The position numbers were made by a program, and so were the translations under genes. DNA of 64,000 nt, taken from Akkermansiaceae bacterium. Lineage in GTDB: Bacteria > Verrucomicrobiota > Verrucomicrobiia > Verrucomicrobiales > Akkermansiaceae. Position 1 is the first letter of the stretch; the number at the start of each line of letters is the position of its first letter. Shown piece after piece: positions 60,135 to 64,000 of this stretch. The notes below the pieces were generated by a model. It searched no databases. It had not been told where the DNA came from and was given only the letters and a program-made list of their open reading frames with translations. The stretch covers positions 1 to 64,000 of the forward strand of contig CAIVKO010000156.1 in assembly GCA_903906515.1 (NCBI GenBank). Reading direction: 5' to 3'.

Positions 60135-61038
60135 CTTGTGTTTTTGTTAGGTTGTTCGAATACTGGGAAATCATCCTGGGAATCAGTCTTTCTATAAAGC
60201 CAGAGGCCAATCCAAGCACAAAAACCGAATACGCATCGGAAGTGATTTCTTTCAAAGACGGAGGAACATGCACGGATCGCGAAAGCGCAATCGCAACGCC
60301 ACCAAAGATCATTCCTGCGAGAAGTTTTGTGAAGATCTCAACCAAGTGAATCCAAGGTCCAGAAGCAGAATCCCATGCACCTTTACCGGCTGTCTGCACT
60401 AAGGACAAATATGCGCCAAGGAATCCTCCCAGTAATCCAAATCCAACACCATTTGAAACATCAATTGCCTCGATGAGCTTGGGCCAAAAGATGACCGATA
60501 GAACGATGGCTATCCCGAAAAAGAAATGAGAACTCAGCAAAGACCAGTATCTGGAGCGCTCCGTCGTTCTTGCTTTAAGGAAATCGGAAGCTTGCTGCGC
60601 GATGGTGGAACACTCCTTCGAGTTTACCTGAATCGCGCAAACAATTGCCTGCCCAACAAGCCTCTTCAACTCCAAGACTTGCTCGTGTGGTAGGTGCTTG
60701 CAGCGTCGCGCTCCCACGGCTTCCGCTAAAGCAACTGCCTTTGATGCTTCAGGCGTTAAATTCTTGTTGGAGATCCAATCAACCGCCAATTCGTGGTCGA
60801 TGAAAACGATAAACCTTTCGTCAGGTGCCTCGTCCTTCGAATCTTGATCCGGCTCCCATTGTTCGTGGATTAGTTCATAAACGCGCAACTGGCGTCCAGT
60901 CCAATGTCCCCTTATCTCTCGATTCAGCGCTTTCCTCTCACGCTCATCGACAAGAGTCCGCGGACAGAACCAACTGCACCATAGAAACCGGAGCTTAAAG
61001 CGAAATCTAACCGATTTTTGGTAAAGCGATGGTTTCAT
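60124..61038 (-). CDS. Four-helix membrane protein between two caspases
   Basis: A 304-residue protein that I cannot assign to a family. The N-terminal about 160 residues are soluble and charged, including a DERFIVFIDHELAVDW segment. Four hydrophobic helices follow at about 164-186 (HFFFGIAIVLSVIFW), 197-215 (GFGLLGGFLGAYLSLV), 230-252 (KLLAGMIFGGVAIAL) and 270-288 (SVFVLGLASGFIERL). The ATG at 61036-61038 overlaps the first caspase stop by 4 bp; a longer frame runs inside that gene. Its position between two proteases suggests it is their substrate, anchor or membrane effector, but that is inference. Confidence 0.75.
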   Translation of the reverse strand: MKPSLYQKSVRFRFKLRFLWCSWFCPRTLVDERERKALNREIRGHWTGRQLRVYELIHEQWEPDQDSKDEAPDERFIVFIDHELAVDWISNKNLTPEASKAVALAEAVGARRCKHLPHEQVLELKRLVGQAIVCAIQVNSKECSTIAQQASDFLKARTTERSRYWSLLSSHFFFGIAIVLSVIFWPKLIEAIDVSNGVGFGLLGGFLGAYLSLVQTAGKGAWDSASGPWIHLVEIFTKLLAGMIFGGVAIALSRSVHVPPSLKEITSDAYSVFVLGLASGFIERLIPRMISQYSNNLTKTQDEP

Positions 61039-61745
61039 ACTGAGACTGCAAATGGAAAGTGGTGGCGCCTCCGTCCGCCGTGATATTCGGGATGCTGCTG
61101 AGGGTGGGTCTTTTGTAATCCGGCTGCTCCTATCTGAACAGCCTCGTTTATTGTCAAAACACCCTGGTGCCTTTCTACCCAAATCCTAGCGCCGCGGATC
61201 AAATACTGACTGAACGATTTCTTGTCCTCAGCCGATGTATTGTCTCCGGTGGAATAAATAGTGACAGCGCCCATTTCAGCCTGATTCAAGACTTTCTCGT
61301 ATGCTGGGCGTGCAAGAAAGGCTGCGTATGCATCTTCTAATGAAGCCTCTTTTCGGTGTTCCATGATGCCCTCGACATTTTCGCCACGAGTCCTGCAGCA
61401 ATCGAGCACCAGACAAAATCTTGGCGTGCCGGGGTTTAACTCGCGTTCTGATACTGTTTCTTCCGAAGCCAGAAAAAGATGGAGTTCCGACCACGGAAGT
61501 TCGGTTTTAATAGTGCACCCGTGCCCAGCAAACACAATCATCGAAAAATCGAGATTTTTAGCCCGATCAATTTCATTAAGAAGGGAAGATTTATCCAACA
61601 TGGAAGCATTAAGAATTTCAGATTCCATCCAGGCTCCGCCCACTGAACTTCTGAGAAATTCATTCCACGAATGGACATCGGAAGCAACGAATTGGAGTGG
61701 ATCACTGGGCGGTGATGCTCCGATTAGGATAGCTTTTCGGTTCAT
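61035..61745 (-). CDS. Caspase-like protease (first of the cassette)
   Basis: A 236-residue caspase-type protein starting MNRKAILIGASPPS. The dyad is His75 in VFAGHGC and Cys117 in VLDCCRTR (Cys116 beside it makes an unusual double cysteine). The C-terminus QQHPEY ... HHFPFAVSV matches the other caspase. The ATG at 61743-61745 is chosen because the 17 codons upstream are not similar to the paralogue. It follows the FRG gene by 28 bp and overlaps the membrane-protein gene by 4 bp. Confidence 0.85.
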   Translation of the reverse strand: MNRKAILIGASPPSDPLQFVASDVHSWNEFLRSSVGGAWMESEILNASMLDKSSLLNEIDRAKNLDFSMIVFAGHGCTIKTELPWSELHLFLASEETVSERELNPGTPRFCLVLDCCRTRGENVEGIMEHRKEASLEDAYAAFLARPAYEKVLNQAEMGAVTIYSTGDNTSAEDKKSFSQYLIRGARIWVERHQGVLTINEAVQIGAAGLQKTHPQQHPEYHGGRRRHHFPFAVSV

Positions 61746-61773
61746 AAATTTTTTATTTTGGAAAATTATTGTA

Positions 61774-62769
61774 TCAGCACTTTCCGTCAATCTCAAATAC
61801 CCGGTATTTCAGCCACTTGGCGATACCGTCAAGGTCGGGAAATAGCTGTTTGTCGAAAACCCCATACTGATCGAGACGCCGCCGGATTTCGTCGTGGGCT
61901 TCGTGCTTGATGATAATTTCCAAATAATCCTTCTCTTCCAGAGCCTTTAACGGCTGATGGCATGCCAGTAAAACTCCATCCTGCGCACGGATTCGAGGGG
62001 AAACGTGCGGCGGGTCGTAGATCACGTTCTCGGTGATCTTGAAGGGTGAATCGCGGCGTGACGAAACAGCGGACCGTCGCACGGTCACAATTTGCGAACT
62101 GCTTGTCCCCGCTTCATTCGCTTTGTATTCGAAATCTTCAAATTCGGGAGCGGCTTCCTCTTCATAGAAAATGTCACGCTCTGATTCCGCTGCGTGTTCC
62201 TCTGCCAACCATTCTTCATAATCATCATCCGAAAATTCGACGGCATCCGCATCCACACCGCTAAGATCGTGCACTTCGGGTGGCAGCGTAAACAGATCTC
62301 CAACAGGCTTGATTGATTCCTCCTCGTCACGGCAGAAGTCATTGTAGCGGCCCGGTTCGCTTGTCAGAACATAGACCGCGCTGTCCAACGGCTTGCCGTC
62401 GTCGTCGAATTTCGTTTGGCGGGCAGAAAAGTAGAGTGCTACCAGCGGGTTGGTCGTCCAATCCATGAAGCGCGTCGGCAGGCCGTGATGTTGGGCAATC
62501 GCCAAGGCTTCCCAATCGTTGCGTGGGAGGTGCCGCACATAGGAAAGAACGTGATTGGTAAAGACATCCAATACCTCCCGCTCCGTCTGATCCCGTTCAA
62601 TAAGTGAACGTGATTCGAGTTTGGTATAGCGACCAATTGATGGCTTGAGCGGATAACCCGCACTAACCAATTGGCTCTGACCTCGGAAATAGATGCGCTC
62701 ATTCGGTAGTTCTTTGCGTACCGTAGAAAGGTATTCTTCGAAGCTCTCAATGATGAATGGGGTACTCAT
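61774..62769 (-). CDS. FRG-domain protein
   Basis: A 331-residue protein with an FRG domain: IYFRGQSQ at 26-33, PLKPSIGR and AQHHGLPTRFMDWTTNPLVALYF at about 92-114. A very acidic stretch (about 170-215) follows, then a C-terminal part. FRG proteins turn up in anti-phage gene clusters, but their biochemical activity is not settled. The start overlaps the hsdS stop by 4 bp (ATGA), placing it firmly in the restriction operon. Confidence 0.85.
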   Translation of the reverse strand: MSTPFIIESFEEYLSTVRKELPNERIYFRGQSQLVSAGYPLKPSIGRYTKLESRSLIERDQTEREVLDVFTNHVLSYVRHLPRNDWEALAIAQHHGLPTRFMDWTTNPLVALYFSARQTKFDDDGKPLDSAVYVLTSEPGRYNDFCRDEEESIKPVGDLFTLPPEVHDLSGVDADAVEFSDDDYEEWLAEEHAAESERDIFYEEEAAPEFEDFEYKANEAGTSSSQIVTVRRSAVSSRRDSPFKITENVIYDPPHVSPRIRAQDGVLLACHQPLKALEEKDYLEIIIKHEAHDEIRRRLDQYGVFDKQLFPDLDGIAKWLKYRVFEIDGKC

Positions 62770-64000
62770 GTTGGGATCTCCTTCCTCACATCAATCTTCC
62801 CCGTCACCGCCGCAGTGATCAGGGCACTGCGGTATTCCTGCAAGCGCTCCACCGCCTCTTCCACCTTCGCCACCAGACCGTCCAGCTTGGAGGTCTCGGT
62901 GTCGAGGTAAACGGCGATGGCGGTTTGTTCGGGGAGCGGAGGATAGGGAAAAGGCAGCTTGCCTATCCCTTCTTGTGTCATGGTTGGAATCGTGCTGCCG
63001 GTGTTGTGCAGCGGAATCACGTCTTGGACCACCTTGCTGAAAACGTAGTAGAACAGGTAACGCTTTGAGCACTTCACTTCTTTGAAGATCATCAACTGAG
63101 GATTGACCGTCATCGGCACTGGAACCGATTTGACGAACGCTGTTTTCCCGAGGGTTGAGCCGGTCTTCACCATGATCACGTCTTCAGGCTGAACTTGAAT
63201 CTCCGGTGACTCGTGATACTTCTCCCAGCTCAGCCAAGTGCATTTGTCTAGGCTCACTACACCGTCGGACATGTTGCTCGGGCTCATTGAAATTGCACCT
63301 TCTCCTTCGTAAACAAGGTCGTCGATTGAGTAGCCTCTGAATCCTATTCTCCCGAAAAGAGTGGAGATTTCCTTGAGTCGCTTCACTTGCCAATGTTTCG
63401 GAATGTCATCCAGCCAAGGATGCCCTGAACTCTTCATCTTCAGGTTCACTGGCAATCCTGCGGCTTTGGCGGCAGCGGGCGGCAGACCGCGGGTAACGGT
63501 ACGGGAGATGAGAGCGGAACGTTTCTCCTTGAGCCGCTCAATCAATTCCCGCTTCTTCGCAACCAAGATGTCGATGCGCCGGGTTTCGCGGTCGAGATAG
63601 GCGGTGATGGCGCGTTGTTCGGGAAGACTGGGGAATCCAGCCACGATTGAACCCACCGTATCTGTATTTAGATTCAATTGAGTGCCTAGTTTTCCAAGTC
63701 CACGATAGGGCTCACCACTGGCGAAAAGGTAATACATAAACTTTACGTCGCCTTTGTAGCGCGGAAAGTGAACGAAACCGTCGTGAATACAGCACTTGAT
63801 ATTTGTGATGCACGGTTTGCCAACGGAGCCGGCGATACTTAGGAAAATTGCGCCGGGATTCAGTTTGACGCTCAGCGAGCTACCTATCCGAGAAAGTTTC
63901 TGTTCCGTTGAGCTCAGGTATGCGCCTGCCGAGGTCACATCTGATATTCTCACCCACGAGTATTCACCTTCATCGTCATCAAAGTAGACAGGATCGTCGA
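62766..64000 (-). CDS. hsdS: Type I restriction specificity subunit S, 5' end beyond the window
   Basis: At least 411 codons, open to the window edge, so the start lies beyond 64000. The segment DDDEGEYSWVRISDVTSAG (reading up to about 63990) is typical of HsdS N-terminal target-recognition domains. Two such domains are separated by a repeated linker: PEQRAITAYLDRETRRIDILVAKK and PEQTAIAVYLDTETSKLDGLVAKV, each followed by a coiled coil ending in EKRSALISRTVTRG or EYRSALITAAVTGK. The two domains determine the bipartite DNA site, which cannot be read from sequence. Confidence 0.95.
   Translation of the reverse strand, partial: DDPVYFDDDEGEYSWVRISDVTSAGAYLSSTEQKLSRIGSSLSVKLNPGAIFLSIAGSVGKPCITNIKCCIHDGFVHFPRYKGDVKFMYYLFASGEPYRGLGKLGTQLNLNTDTVGSIVAGFPSLPEQRAITAYLDRETRRIDILVAKKRELIERLKEKRSALISRTVTRGLPPAAAKAAGLPVNLKMKSSGHPWLDDIPKHWQVKRLKEISTLFGRIGFRGYSIDDLVYEGEGAISMSPSNMSDGVVSLDKCTWLSWEKYHESPEIQVQPEDVIMVKTGSTLGKTAFVKSVPVPMTVNPQLMIFKEVKCSKRYLFYYVFSKVVQDVIPLHNTGSTIPTMTQEGIGKLPFPYPPLPEQTAIAVYLDTETSKLDGLVAKVEEAVERLQEYRSALITAAVTGKIDVRKEIPT

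Noticed and set aside
59370-61745. CRISPR-linked (type III-E) caspase system
   Set aside because: No CRISPR repeats or Cas proteins nearby, and the caspases lack TPR-CHAT-like length.
1-64000. tRNA or rRNA genes, integrase, transposase
   Set aside because: No tRNA cloverleaf patterns, rRNA segments or recombinase motifs were recognised on either strand by eye; a covariance-model scan would be needed to exclude small RNAs.

Overview
This is a roughly 64 kb GC-rich chromosomal segment. Its gene set fits a member of the Verrucomicrobiota, probably near Akkermansiaceae/Verrucomicrobiaceae; this is inferred from gene content, not from a marker tree. Supporting signs are a SecA with a long insertion, an SLA1-homology (SHD1) metalloprotease, a hydrazine-synthase-alpha-like PD40/dihaem protein, a non-haem uroporphyrinogen-decarboxylase-family protein next to L-rhamnose mutarotase, short dispersed palindromes, and start codons that mostly lack a Shine-Dalgarno sequence.

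Layout. 1-7.3 kb: secA, an AAA/DUF4143 ATPase, a secreted trypsin-like protease, and rpsB-tsf with an intercistronic terminator. 7.3-8.9 kb: two back-to-back toxin-antitoxin modules with PIN toxins. 8.9-12.4 kb: a minus-strand nucleotide operon purD-pyrR-(membrane protein)-pyrB. 12.4-16.4 kb: rpmB, a lipoprotein lipase, two small unknown genes that share a promoter-like block, and pyrF. 16.5-21 kb: a YgiQ-type radical SAM gene whose last 94 bp are duplicated on the far side of a PD40/dihaem gene. 21.1-24.4 kb: an AT-richer operon of three secreted proteins behind a promoter region holding C10 and G10 tracts. 24.5-36.1 kb: metG, a secreted esterase, an SHD1 metalloprotease, a pair of palindromic repeats, aroK-queG, a Sua5/TsaC enzyme, CBS and MBL proteins, a YgiB-YgiC pair and an NlpC/P60-like protein. 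36.1-42.4 kb (minus): ftsY, a YdjM-like protein, an EI24 protein, a secreted alpha-amylase, a small membrane protein and a fatty-acid desaturase. 42.6-54.5 kb: rpsU, an AddB-like nuclease, a GNAT gene, a glycosyltransferase-HAD fusion, a UroD-family/rhamnose mutarotase pair and hrpA.

54.6-64 kb (all minus strand) is a defence island built on a type I restriction-modification locus. In transcription order it contains hsdS (5' end beyond the window), an FRG-domain protein, a caspase-like protease, a four-helix membrane protein, a second paralogous caspase-like protease, an ImmA/IrrE-type regulator-protease, a DUF4411 PIN protein and hsdR. The genes overlap or nearly touch, so they probably form one or two transcripts. 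The caspase-membrane protein-caspase cassette is the best candidate for a poorly described system. A plausible but untested model is a protease-activated membrane effector acting as a second line behind restriction.

The second theme is genome plasticity: a palindromic element inserted in frame into two unrelated proteins, a 90-bp AT-rich patch over the DEAH box of hrpA, a duplicated gene tail beside an antitoxin-like gene remnant, and a possible phase-variable promoter. No tRNA, rRNA, CRISPR array, integrase or transposase was recognised.
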